Below are positions 35,801 to 47,830 of a DNA stretch of 64,000 bases, one piece after another. Under the pieces are notes generated by a model. It did not search any database. It was not told the origin of the DNA and saw only the letters and a list, made by a program, of their open reading frames with translations. The position numbers and the translations under genes were made by a program. Origin of the DNA: Fratercula arctica. Lineage: Eukaryota > Chordata > Aves > Charadriiformes > Alcidae. Location of the stretch: NCBI GenBank assembly GCA_947846985.1, contig CANTUZ010000002.1, forward strand, positions 15,696,087 to 15,760,086, in the 5' to 3' direction. Numbering within the stretch: position 1 is the stretch's first letter; the number at the start of each line of letters is the position of its first letter.

Positions 35801-38800
35801 TAAAGAGTGCAGTTCTGTTAGGTGTTATAGGAAGCATATCCTTCTTGTGAAAGGCACTTGCCAGGGATGTTGAGAGGCTGTACTCATGCCTTTGTTGAGC
35901 CATTTTCTTTCACTGTGTTGGTGCCATATAAAGAGCAGCAATCCTGTACTTCTCCCTCTTATACTAAACCAAAATACAATATGAACCTGGTTGTGTGGGG
36001 TTTTTATTGATCTATTATTCCTTTTAGATCTTGGTCCATTAGAAGCAATCGAGCATTAACCAGGGAGTGGTACATGCCAAGACTGTTGGCTTCTGCCAGC
36101 AATTTGGACATTTTTAATCTTGCTTGCCATAGTTACCTGTTTTCCATAAATGTAGAACAACATACACTTGAGAGAAAATCCTTTTGTATGGGTGACTGAA
36201 GCTGTTGCTTGCGTAAGGCCTCCAGGTGTTATTGACTGGAGGTCACGATCTGCACCAACACTGGAAGGTGTCTGGACCATTAAGCCACCTGTCTGAAGCC
36301 ACCTGGCCAACCTGTTGCTATCTGTCACTGCTGTTAGGTGGTGGGTTTGAAGACAACTAAGCTGCTCCTACTTGTCTCTCCCTGTACTTGGCAGCACAGG
36401 GACCTGTTTGTGGTCCCAACAGTTTGGCGGATGTGCAGCCTGTTTGCCGCTGCAGGTGTCATTGCTGTAGGAACCCGAGATGTGGGAGCACTGGGTAATC
36501 CCGTAGTTGCAAGAGACATCGTATTTGTTTTGTTGAGGAGGATGAACAGAACTCCCTGTGCTAATGCATCACTTCCTAAGGCCTAATGTTACTGCAACTC
36601 ATTAAAAATAAAATATGTTTTTATGTTAGTGGAAGACTAATGAGGGAAGGGATGATGTGTCTAGAAGCCTGTCTTTTCTCAGAACGTTTGAATTGGCCTA
36701 TTGAGTGTTTCTCTATAAACCTTATTTCTCTAAATTGATGTGAATTTAATATTCTCACACTATAGGGTGTGCTCTCCTGGTTTCGTTGGTTTGTCAGGAA
36801 GCATTTGTATCAACCCTTCTGTTTCTCAGCACAAAATTGATTTAGGGGAAATCGGTTGGGCCAGAGGTAAGCAAGTGGGAGAAAAGTTTCATTTGGTGAG
36901 CTTTGATGAATATTGTATTGCTGTTTATGGCCCGAAGCAAACATCATTCAACTTAATAAGTCTCATTCAAGTGTATCAAGTGGGATGTGGTTCAGTTTCC
37001 CGTTTTGTTCTTTTAGAGACACATTGAGTTCAATGTGTCAAATTACATCTAAATTTAGGGCAATGCTCCTTGAATAAAAGGTATTTTTTTTTTCCCTTGG
37101 ACTTTCAAACATTTCATAGTTATCCTGTATTTGACCACTTTTCTTTTGCATTTTGTATAATATGCTGCTTTCACTCTGGATTGCTTGGCAATTTTCTATT
37201 ATTAAATTACTGCACTGAGATTAAAATCTATTCTTTAATGGAAAGATATTTCTATCTGTGATACTTGTTCTGTGTTTTAATGCAGCCCATATTTTAAGAT
37301 GAAAGGATAGTTGCTTTTTACCATATTAAAAAAAGACCTAAGAATACCAGAGTCGGTGATGGGTGGTGGGGTTAGTAATTGGTAAATAAAATTTCAGCGG
37401 ATACAAGAGCATCTGTGAATTGTGAAATGAAACGCTTTCTTTTTAACAAGATGGCTGGACATATTATTTCCAAGGAGAGGCAGCAATAAAAAGGGGGAAA
37501 AGGTGTATTACTAACTTATGAAAAGTCATCATTCATAGAAATGTTACTATCTTTTATTGTGTGTCACAATCAATACATCATATTTCTGTTTTCAGACTTT
37601 TTATTCTTGCCATTTTGTCCTTTGTTTATCTGACAGTTGAAATCCTTCATGGATGGACGGATGTAAAAGGACTACGTGGCTACTCTGCATCAATGGGATT
37701 TCCATTTGGCTTCCTTGCCATGGAATACTGAAAGCTTTTTCAGTGTTTTTCTTGAAGTTCCTGACACCGTTTGTCTGTGATAAGACAGTTTTGCTTGTTT
37801 TCTTGCAGATCTGCAAAAGACAATTTGATTAGCTAGAGGATGGTATGGCTAGAAAAAATAGAGGATTTGAAAATGTTCCTTGTTTTTTAGGTAATCTCAC
37901 ACTTTCAAAAGGCAAAAAAACTTATCTGAGAAAAAAATGGATGGAGGTAAAATTCCCAATTCAGTGGAAGATGGTGAAACAACAGGAGAAAAACTGCATT
38001 CTTTGCTGTTAGCTGAAGGTGTTCATCAAAGCTGATTTTTGGTAGGCAAAGTAGTTTAGTTATTAATTTATACAGAAACTTAGAACAACTTAATTTCTTT
38101 TGAAATTTACTCTTAAAAATATGTGCAGGGGACTTCCCTACAAATATAGGTAATTCTGGTTTTTTCTTCCCTTTGAACATGTTTGTTCTGGAATAGGATT
38201 GGTGCTTAGATTCTTGTTAACTTTCTCTGTAAAGTGGAAACATTAAAATAAAAACAAAAGCAAATGATTTTTCTAGCGCGAGTGTGTGTCACACAAAGAG
38301 CTATTCAGAAACTCCCGTTGAGCTTTAAGTGGACTTCTGTGTCAAATCTGAGCAATAAAGAGCTTCACTACAGATGAAGGTTCATCAGTTTTCTCCAAGT
38401 AAATGAAGGCGTTTGTATGTTTTATTACTTTAGGATTGAAATATCATATTGTTCTGGGTTTTTTTTGGGGGGGTTAGAAATTACATGCTCAAAATTGAGA
38501 GATTCTAGGATATGAAATACACAACGGGCATATTTTTTAGCTTATCTGAACAATTGTTTGCTACCAATTGAGCAGCCTTTGTTGTAAAATATAACCAGCT
38601 TTTTATTTTGCCCTTCTCTGTCCCTTCTCTCTCATTTCAAAGTATTTCGTATACAGAAACAAACTCACATATACTGGCTTATGCATGTAATGGAAATTAC
38701 TTTCATTTTTGCCATAAGGATGTATGCCACAAGTATTTCTTCAGTGTCACAGAAAACTGGGTGAAAAAAAAAATCAGAACGGATGTTCTTGCCTTGGTTG

Positions 38801-40173
38801 TCACTCCTGCCTGGTGTCACGGCTTCTGCTGGCATTGACAAAATCTGCAGCAGGGCACATGTTACCACTCGTGGGGTTGGAAAGAAGTAATGGCAGAAAA
38901 ATACCAGTGAGGTGTTGGGGGTCGGTGTAGTTGAAATCCTGTGCTCATTCGCCATACCTGGAAGATGAGTAGGAGAGTACTGAAACCCTTAAAGTTCATT
39001 GTCTGCCACATCCATGTCTCTTGTGCCAGTACAGAGAGAGAGGAAAGAAAGAGAATACAATGTTTTTTTTTCCAGGCTGGTACCTTAATGGGTAGGGAAT
39101 GATTTGGGGGGAATCGCAGGGCAGAAATAGATCATCGTTAAGATGCCACCCTGATGTTGCTCTGCCTGAATTCAAAATCTCGTACTCTAGAGGTAAGAAA
39201 ATTATTCATGCCTTCCTGTGCATCCCTGTAGTGGTGGTTACCTTAAACACAGATTTCCATTTGCTCCATGGCTTTCAGTGGGACTGTTGTTTTTATGGAG
39301 ACTACTCTAAACTTCAAGCAAAACTAGCAGGATTAGTTTACTACTGAACCTTCATTTTTTTAAGAATTCAAGGGTCCTTTTCAGTTCAAGTTTTCAAAAC
39401 TGCTTAGTATGTAGACTTTCATAGTTGAGTTTTGCATCTATTTAACCCTCTGTGCAAGTTAGGTATTTCCTGAAAGGGTAAGTACAGAGTATGTAGCTCT
39501 GGCTGAAGGCATTTGTCATTGTCTGTATTTTTTAAATGAAAATTTGCCTTAGCATTTCAGAAAGGAAGGCTTATGTAAGATGTGTGTTACTCAGGTAAAC
39601 CAAACTTTCAGCTCAGGAGACCTTTGCTTCCTCACAGGGGACTCATATGCGTTTGTGTCCCCCAGGTGACGGGTGCAGGAGATCCCTGCCCGGGGGTCTC
39701 CTCTGCCGCCTGCCTTTTGAATCCCCTCGTCCTGGGAGCTGCAGAAAGGACTTGTTGTTGCAAGGAGTGTACGATGTTCAGTTCCTTCCTTGCGAATCGT
39801 GTTTCTCATTGTCTTTATGCCGCTGTTCTTGCTCTGAAGTAGCCAGAAGCCTCTCGTTGGGGCAGGGTGCTGGGAGCTGTGTCGCTGGCATGGTGTGAGC
39901 TCCACCGAGGTGCAGGTTGGCATTCAAAACCCCCTCTAGCTACTGTCTTCAGATTGGTCTTGCGAATAGGGCTGGCCTGTAGGGAAACATGGGGTGGTCT
40001 TCCTGCTGCTCTGCCAAAGGGCCGAAGGCTTTTGAGAAGCGTTAATGGCATCATACCTTGAAGAGCCTTCTGAAGCCTGAAGACCTTTTTTGAAACCAAA
40101 CTCTCCCTCATGTTTCAGGTGAGGAATTTAACTGGTGACGATTCATTTGCTTTACCATGAGACTGAGTGCATT
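32835..40173. other. AT-rich non-coding stretch, no gene recognised
   Basis: A poly-A run lies at 33791-33803. A moderately GC-rich stretch at about 36200-36560 and another at 39640-39990 hold overlapping short open frames (up to 110 codons) without recognisable domains. A strong donor-like AAAGG|GTAAGTAC occurs at about 39478 (+) with no convincing exon before it. No RNA gene or recognised mobile element until the CR1 at 40174. Confidence 0.65.
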
Positions 40174-40230
40174 AAGGGGGTTGGACTAGATGGTCTCCAG
40201 AGGTCCCTTCCAACCCTATGATTCTATGAA
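40174..40230 (+). mobile_element. CR1 LINE extreme 3' end
   Basis: Only the final 57 bases survive: GGGGGTTGGACTAGATGG, then CTCCAGAGGTCCCTTCC, then AACCCTATGATTCTATGAA. The CTCCAGAGGTCC variant places it with a different CR1 subgroup from the AAGGTCC copies at 21282 and 26229, and with the older copy at 59411. It may be a very short insertion or the remnant of a larger eroded copy. Confidence 0.9.
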
Positions 40231-43200
40231 TCCCACCCTGTCCTGAGGCCATGAGTGGGAAGCTGGGGAGCACCCAGGTGGGGGCACCTCACCTCAGCTG
40301 TAGGGGCAGCTTGGTGTTATGTGGGGATCACCGTCTGCACAGAGGCTTCTCTTTGACACAAACCAACGGCTGCTCTCATCCCCTGATATTTTTAATTAGA
40401 TCTACTTTTAAGTATAATGTTCTTCTGGTGGGAGGGACAGAAGAGGGTATTTTATTAGGTTACAGCATAAAAGTGCCATCTATCATGCTGCTCTGCTAAG
40501 ATAAAATTATCAAATTTTTAATGTTCCTGTGTCTGGCCTGTCTTCTGAAACACGGTATAGTTTTATAGGCCCTGTTCTTGGTCATGTGGAGACCACCATG
40601 TCTGGGTGGAGTAAGCATTCTTTGTAAATATAAGATAGATTTGAAATAAGTCAGTTTATTAATTGTATATTGGTATATGTGAGGTCACCCTGATTATAGT
40701 CTGGACCGCTAATGCCTTACTCATCTTGCTTTTTTGCTTTTCATGTGTAAGGTTTGGGGAAAAAACATGAATTGCAGCTATTTGTGAAAATAGATTTTGC
40801 TGTTGTTGCATGCAGTGCTACCTTTGACTCCATTTTCCTTCAGTGTATGCTTTCATGCAGTGGCACTGTTTGTAATTGCTGCTTTTTGGGCACTGGATGT
40901 TGCTTCTCCAGGTTCTTAAGCTGTCCCTCTCTCTTCTTCCAAGAAGCCTGCAGTGGAGGAGGCTGGTGTAGCCGTGAGCATGGCAGTCCCGTGTGAGAAG
41001 CATATGACTTCACCTGGGGACATGAGCAGGTCTGGAAATACATGTCCTCATTTGCCTCTGTAGAACTTTTGGACCCAGCACTAAGTTGTGTGTGGGATTC
41101 CTAACAGTAGGAGAAGTAGGTGCATAACGAAGAAACAAAACCATCACATCGTGTTGTCGAATCCCCTTAACAAAAACTTTCAAAAATACTTCTAGGAATC
41201 CTTGAGTAGCGTCTATGTTTTTTAAAGAACTAACTGCATTTTGAAAATTATTATAAATGTGTAATTTCTAGGTAGTATTGGGGAAATATTGTTAACATCA
41301 TTACTCGCAAGCTTCTGAGATCCAGTTTACGTTTCTTTAATTTAATTTGGATTTTCCTGACTTGGCTCATTAAAGTCCCCGAGAGAGATTTACATCAAAA
41401 TTAATTATATCAATGGTTGAATTGCTTAAGTAACTTGGAGAACTCAGTTTCGAATAGGTTGTAAGATGCTGTTTAGATAGTATACTTATGTTTCATAAAA
41501 TGAGATGTTATAAACCCTATAGGTTCTCATCTAAGATGGCTTCCACAGAAGTAGTGACCTCTATCAGGGACCATTGAAATTACTATTGTACGTGTACTTT
41601 ATAATTGTCTTTTTGTAAATTTAGTTACTGAGTATTGGAAATTGTTAAAAAAAAAAAAAAATGTGGGTACTGTAATAAAAACTTAATAGTCACAAATAGG
41701 GTTCTGTGGAAAGGTTTAACTTTTATGAAAAGAAAATAATCAAAACTTAATGGAACAAATAGTGATATTTCATCTTACTATGAAAGAACTGTTCAGAAAA
41801 GCTAATCCAAGTTCGACTTTTCCAATAGACTTAAAAACGTGTATATATCAGAACTAATACAGTTGTCAGGTGTATCTGTGCTTTAGCAATTTTCACTTTG
41901 ATCTCGAGTGAGAATTTCAGTTTTCCAAGACTGTGCTGTTGTGATGGGAAAATAAAACAATTTATCTTTTTTGTTCGCAATGCCTTTGGTTACTTTTGGA
42001 GCACATTTGTTGTACATTTTTCACTTTAAAATCACCATAAAGCCATAAATTTGGCATTTGGGAATCTTATTCGATTCCTATCCCTCTCCTTCCTTTTTGT
42101 GGCAATGTAGACCTATAAAAATAGCAACCGTAATATATATGATGGCGTACCTGCTTTGAAAGGCATAGTGCAATTACAGTACCAGAACTTCTGGGTCTTA
42201 CAGAAAGACTTCTACTAGTGTCATAGAAAGTGAACATGTAAACCTTATTTGCAAAGTGCTTCGATATATTTAAAAGGTTTTAAAGTCTTATTTATTTTTG
42301 CAGAAATCTTTTTGCTTTTGCAGAAAGGAATATAAATACAACATAATATGGTTTAACATAATGAAACCCAGAATCACGTAGAAAACAGAACATAACAGTG
42401 TTGTGCTCCTGCTGTTTTATCTTCATTCTCAACAGTTAAGGGCTGAAAAACTATTTATCACTTTGCACATCAGGAGAAAATACTTGACGATCCTACCGTT
42501 GCATGGTAGGACTTACATTCTCACAGGAGGAGGTGCCTCCCTTCCTCCAAACATGCCTTGAAGTGCAGAGAAACTCATCAAAGTTCTGAGCAGCTCTTTA
42601 TTATTTTTGTCAGCATTTCCATTGTGCACTGTGACTTTTCAGAAAGGCCAAGAGACGACTCTTGGAGAAGGAGCAGAGTGAATGCGTTGCAAGCGACCTG
42701 CATTCTGCAGGTAACCAGACCTCTGAAAGAAAATGGTGTAATTTGCTTGCGTTATGAGAAAATGAGGTTGGATATGAATCCTCTTGAATTGTTATAGAAC
42801 CAGAACTGACTATATTAAAATGCAAATATTGTGAACTTGTAAGAAGTTCTTTCAAATGACTGCTGCAGCTGGCATGCTGTCAGAAGCTGTTATCCAGGAT
42901 TCTTTCAGAGTTTCTGTAACCCAGAAAGGGCAGCAAAGCAATTTAAAAAATTACTTTATTGGTATAAATAAATAGTCTTTAATAAATTTTTAAAATAAAT
43001 ACAGTGAAGTCTTTAGAGCTGAATAGGGCTCTTAGGGTTATTCCTGAGGTTATCACACATGCTGGATGTCCAGGCTCATTTGGAACGTATTTTGAGGTTC
43101 GTATGGATCAGCTTTATACAAATTGTTGTAGAAAAGACAAAAACTTGTTAGGTTTGTAATTTGGAAGTTTTGCTTAGAAATGCACTGCTTGAAAAGAAAC

Positions 43201-43517
43201 AGATCTGATCAGGTCTGAACAAGTGGCATAAGTAACACTAAATCCAACAGTCTGGATTTAGATAATTTTCAAAATATTTGTATAAAATATTTGTGTTATA
43301 AATGTATATTTAATTTTGGCTTAGCGAGTCTAAACACAAAGATAGTGTGCGTGGCTTAGGATGTCCCTGAGGTGCAAGTCACTAGAGAATGGAGATAGGA
43401 AGTATTTTGGCCGTGTTCTTTTTGGCATCTGCTGTTGAAGGTTGTTAGAGGCAGAATACTGGGATGGACGGATCCAGTATAGCTGTGTGTTTTGGTGGGT
43501 GTCTGTTTTTTGCAGGG
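40231..43517. other. AT-rich non-coding stretch, no gene recognised
   Basis: A poly-A run of 15 lies at 41647-41661. Open frames are under 85 codons, with no domain recognised. The sequence from about 41160 to 43320 is especially AT-rich and stop-dense. No RNA gene recognised. Confidence 0.7.
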
Positions 43518-43626
43518 GGTGGTTTGTTGTGTTTTTTTGTTTGTTTTGTGGGTTTTTTGTTTGTTTGTTTGTTTTTTTGTTCGTTATGTGTTTTGTTTTT
43601 TGCCTTTTTTTTGTTTGTTTGTTTAC
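43518..43626 (+). repeat. (GTTT)n-type low-complexity tract
   Basis: About 110 bases of GTTT, GTTTT and T-run units on the plus strand, with almost no A and few C. Stop codons are scarce in some frames simply because A is absent, which produces artefactual phenylalanine/valine/cysteine-rich open frames here. Confidence 0.9.
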
Positions 43627-43859
43627 TTTGTAAATGCCTGGTATTCTAGAAATATTTGAGAATTGCTTTTCCTCATCGACCTAATTGTTTCTTTAATGTA
43701 CATAGAAGGTATCAGTGGACTTATCTGCTCAAATGTCAAAATGGCCTGCTGCTGAACGCTATTACATAGTTAATTTGTTTTAATGCCGTTTTTATGTGCA
43801 TGCTATCTAGGGATGTGCTTTCATCATCAAACAGTATTGATCCCTCTGGATGACTTTAG

Positions 43860-43970
43860 AAAGTAAGGATGCTCAGGGAAACCCTTTGGAGACGGCTGTA
43901 ACTTTGGCAGCTGATGACTGCAACACGAGTGAAGGGGCTGCCTGGCACCAGTCCCTGGGAGCTGGTTACG
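43860..43970 (+). other. Candidate internal exon (unidentified)
   Basis: Seen: an acceptor-like CTGGATGACTTTAG ends at 43859. Then 111 bp are open in a single frame, followed by a donor, GTTACG|GTGAGATT, at 43971. The two other frames have stops. The peptide contains SKDAQGNPLETAV and GAAWHQSLGAGY. Both ends are phase 1, giving a symmetric exon of 37 codons. The acceptor's pyrimidine tract is weak, no protein family is recognised, and the same search also finds decoys elsewhere in the window. An open frame of this length is expected by chance many times over. Confidence 0.12.
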
Positions 43971-46900
43971 GTGAGATTGGCCCCATACCTTACTGGGTGC
44001 TCTCCACCTCTAAAGTTGTAAGAAGTACAATTTTCAGTGCTGTTCTCTTCCCACTGGTGTTCTGGGAGAGATGAGATCTCACTGACCTTCAATTTCCACC
44101 TTTTACCACCACTTCAGCATGCAGGAAAAATATTTCCCTTTCCTTTTCTTCACTGTTGCACTATGGTTCTGTATTTTCCAATTATTATGCAGAGTAGATT
44201 GTGCTGCCTAATTATAGGTTAACCAAGTTAAAGTAGGTAATCTTTGTATAGGAATGTGTCAGCCATGGTGGTTTTTGTTGTTGTTGGCTTTTTTTAAACT
44301 GCAGCAGGAAAGAGATTTGAAAGGGTGACTGCTTTTGTTTAGTGCTTCTAGGTTTATCTGTCATATCACAAATATTACTTGCTGTGCATTTACTGTGCAC
44401 TGGTTGATTTAGTGTTTATAATTTAAGATATAAAATTTAAGGTAATATAATTATTTTTCTAGGGAAAAAATAATTGCTCATTCATTTATCAGTATTTTGA
44501 TTAAAAAAATCATGTCCCGCATCTCCTGAATGGACTCGTTAGGATATTTCAACACAGAAGAAACCCCAACAACCCAAACCTAAATAAACAAGCAAAAGAG
44601 GATAACCTAATTTTCCCACAAAAGCCTAGAAAAGTAGGGGAAATATTTTTCTTTTCCATTTCTAGCTTGTCTTCTGAACATCAGGCTAATAACTTCTTGC
44701 CATGTTCGGAATATTTCATTTGAGTTCTGACAGTAATAACTGTGTTTTATTTGGCTGTCAGGGGCCCTGTAAGATGGACAGATAATGTGTTCATTCTCTG
44801 TCCAGTGGGAAGAGAATACATTAACTGTCTAAAATGATATGAAAAGAATGAGAGCCAGTTAAGTTGATTTGAGGGAGAATAAAAGCAATGTATTTATTTG
44901 CAGTGCTACATTGCACATTCTTGGTTAGATGGGCACTGGTGATTCCTTGGGGATTATATAAAACGAGCCAAACCAAACACAGCCGTGCCTTTTTGTGAAC
45001 GCAGACACCCACTTGTTCTGGAGATGCCATCGCTTGAGATGCTTCCTTCTTCCCTGTACTTTGGGAGGTCTGAAACTTTCTCCGTCCATGTTATAGGAGA
45101 TTTAAACTCTAATGAAAAGTCTGCAGTGAAGTATAGCCTTTAACAGGGAGCTATGCTTTCTGGGACATCTGGTGTAGAAAAACTGGCTGATTCAAGCCCA
45201 ATGTGGCGTGTAACAAGTGGTAACTGCGTAGGCATCCTAAGCCTGCTCAGCGTGCTGCAAACTCTGAGGAGCCTGACTTGGGGATGAGAAATAATTCATC
45301 CTGAGACTCCAAGAGTATCTGGCATATGTGTGGAGGCGTGCAGAGACTCGAGCAGTTACGTTTCAAGGGATGTGGCTGCATCTCCGTTGTGGGCACAGCA
45401 CTGCCGCTGTAAGGCAGTCGTGTCCTTCTCGGCGCTCGCTGGGTTGTGGCATGTGGGGAATGCAGTCTGTGTTTGCGTACTCTAATTTTTCTTTCGTTTT
45501 CTCATCGTCCAGTTGCAGAATGTCAGAATATGTTCCTGATTTCTTTCCTGGTGGCAATGGCATTGGGAAAGGAATTGCTGCCCATATATATTGCTTCACT
45601 TCTTGTCACTGTCAGCTGCCTGAATCCGTTCTCCACCTCAGTCACCTAATTAGTCTAATACTTTTGACTGTAAGTCTTTAATGGAAAATAGCCTGTGCAC
45701 GGGATTTCAAAGTGCTTGAAAAGATTCATATTTCACAAAGACAAGGTAGATGGATCATTAATAATGGACGGACAGATCTGGAATCCTAAATCTAAACAGC
45801 CACCCTCTTTTGCAGTCCCTTATGTCTCCCAAAGGCCTGTGGTGGCAGCTCTGCCCTAGTTAAGATACAAAATTCTTTCCTGGTTGATTGTCAGAGCGTA
45901 ACGGGGATACTGAGTGGGATTATTCACTGAGGAAGGCAGAGTTATACTTGGTTGCATTACTAGGTTGTGTCTAAAATGACCTGCAAACGAAAACTGGGCT
46001 GTGTTCCTTCTATGTGCCTGGGAGGGGCAGTTTCAGCCAAGAGCAGCATAGGGCTCAGCGGCTAAAAATCAAATCATCAATTTATTTTCTGCTTGCAGAC
46101 AATTTCAGGGAAACTGGGGCACATGGCCCCTTATTATTTTCAGCTTTTGTCTAGACTGCATATCATTCCTAAGGGTTAGTACCTCTGCGGGTCACACTAA
46201 GACCTGCAGGCGGTCAGTGATGATGGTTACATATGTCATGTATGTGGTTTTGGGGATTATGAGTACTTTTAACAGGAATTTTTCCTAACTTGCTTTCAGT
46301 GTTTTAATTGAAATGATGCCGTAGCTTTCCACATAGTCTGTGCAACATCAATAAACACTTCACTGATTGCCTGCGTGACTAATGCAGCTGGACACTTGTC
46401 AAGATAATCTAAGATCTTTTCGTGTATACAAGAGTAAAGATGCCCGACCAAGCAAACTTTTGTCTGTAGCCTATTCATTTTTTAACTTGAGCACCGTCAA
46501 CTCTCGTTAGATTGCCGAGTCAAATATGTGAAAATGACCTATCATTCAAACTACTGCTTCAAAATAAAAATCAGATCATAGGATGCATGGTATTATGAGC
46601 ACTTCATAACCTGTGTTTCTTGCTTTCAGATTAGCTTTAAAACATTAGCCTTGGACTGGTGGGTGCTGTATTAACAGCCATGTCAGTCTCATAAATTACA
46701 TTTTTGTAACCTTTTAGTCAATTGTTCCTGATTTAGGCCACGTGGTTAAGATGATGCACAGCATGTAATATTGCTGTAATTGTTTCTTTTAGAACATATG
46801 TTCTGTAGATTTAGTGTTTCTTATATGTTGTAAATGATATTTGATGTCAGTCCTCATATTTGTTAACATCTAATAGTTTAATAATTGCAAGTACAGCTCT

Positions 46901-47715
46901 TTAGTGGAATTTTGTGTTTTGTTTTGTTTTTTTTTTTTTTTATCTACCTCTCTCCATTGCTCAAATACTGCTGCAGTTGAGTAACACAGATGGATATTTA
47001 TGTTGCCTAATTTTAGGCATCTGATTTGTGCTGAAGTTAAGCAGCTATCCTTATGTCTATACAGCTAGTGAAAGACAGCTACGCCCTCCAGAGAGCCATT
47101 CAGCATCAGGTACGCTGAATTCCCTGCCTGTACACAGGGACCGGCTTCTCAAAACAAGAATCTAAGATTGATGTCTGAAGTTAAGCAATGCTTCTCCAGG
47201 AAAAAAATATTATAGAAAGATGAACTTCAATTTTTTTTTTTTTTTTGGTGGTTTAATCTTAAGGTCAATTTGCAAAGTTAAGTCTGCTGCATGACAGGAT
47301 CTAAATGGAACGAGCTGAGTGTGTAGAAGACTGTTTGGTGCGCAGGTTGTAGGAAGTATGTCTGGCTGCTGAAGGGGTGCCAAGCAATTTAGTACTTGGT
47401 GCTCCTCGCCGGCTAGCTGTTCTGCTAACAGTCTTGCAAAATCCCAGACTTCGGGGTATCAGAAAAACATCTTACAGAATATATGTGAAATGCTACTATA
47501 GGTTTAGTTGGCATGGGTAACTTGGTTCTGGCAGGAGTGATTGATGGGTCTCGGTGAAGCAGCGTAGCCTGAATATAGTCACAACTTGTATCTTTAAAGC
47601 ACACGAAACCTTTCAGTTCGTAACCACCAGTAGTCGGTGCCTATTGCAGGTAAATTACTTAACACAGAAAGTAAAATTGTATGCATAGTCTCTGTTTTCT
47701 TATTTGATGAATCAG
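43971..47715. other. Non-coding stretch, no gene recognised
   Basis: Contains a 117-codon open frame at 45328-45681 (+), which ends near a GTAAGT at 45671. It shows no recognisable domain and fits chance. A 14-bp palindrome, AGAACATATGTTCT, lies at 46791-46804. Poly-T runs lie at 46927-46941 and 47231-47246. No RNA gene or recognised repeat family. Confidence 0.65.
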
Positions 47716-47795
47716 ACCTGGACACAGAGATACGAGCAGGAGCTTACAAAGGACCTCCATTTACCAACAAGAGTCTTTGGTCAGGTGTCCTACAG
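47716..47795 (+). other. Candidate internal exon (unidentified)
   Basis: Seen: a good pyrimidine tract (TCTCTGTTTTCTTATTTG) leads to GAATCAG at 47715, and CCTACAG|GTAGCC gives a donor at 47796. The 80 bp between are open in all three frames, so the frame cannot be chosen. One frame contains DTEIRAGAYKGPPF, another WTQRYEQELTKDL. The donor lacks the usual G at position +5. No family recognised. A CT microsatellite follows immediately. This is a weak call based on signal spacing only. Confidence 0.12.
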
Positions 47796-47803
47796 GTAGC
47801 CCT

Positions 47804-47830
47804 TCTCTCTCTCTCTCTCTTTCTCTCTCT
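47804..47830 (+). repeat. (TC)n microsatellite
   Basis: About 27 bases of CT dinucleotides with one TTT interruption. A simple repeat, likely length-variable, lying 8 bases downstream of the weak donor at 47796. Confidence 0.92.

Noticed and set aside
36200..36600. GC-richer segment as a retroviral LTR or gene fragment
   Set aside because: No matching terminal repeats, primer-binding site or recognisable domain. Overlapping short frames on both strands are typical of non-coding GC-richer DNA.
43442..43649. Two overlapping open frames rich in Phe, Val and Cys that look like membrane proteins
   Set aside because: They are translations of the GTTT/T-run repeat at 43518-43626. Absence of A removes stops, and hydrophobicity follows from poly-T codons.
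46791..46804. AGAACATATGTTCT as a glucocorticoid/androgen response element
   Set aside because: Both half-sites are present, but the spacer is 2 bases, whereas the canonical element needs 3. A 14-bp palindrome is also expected by chance.
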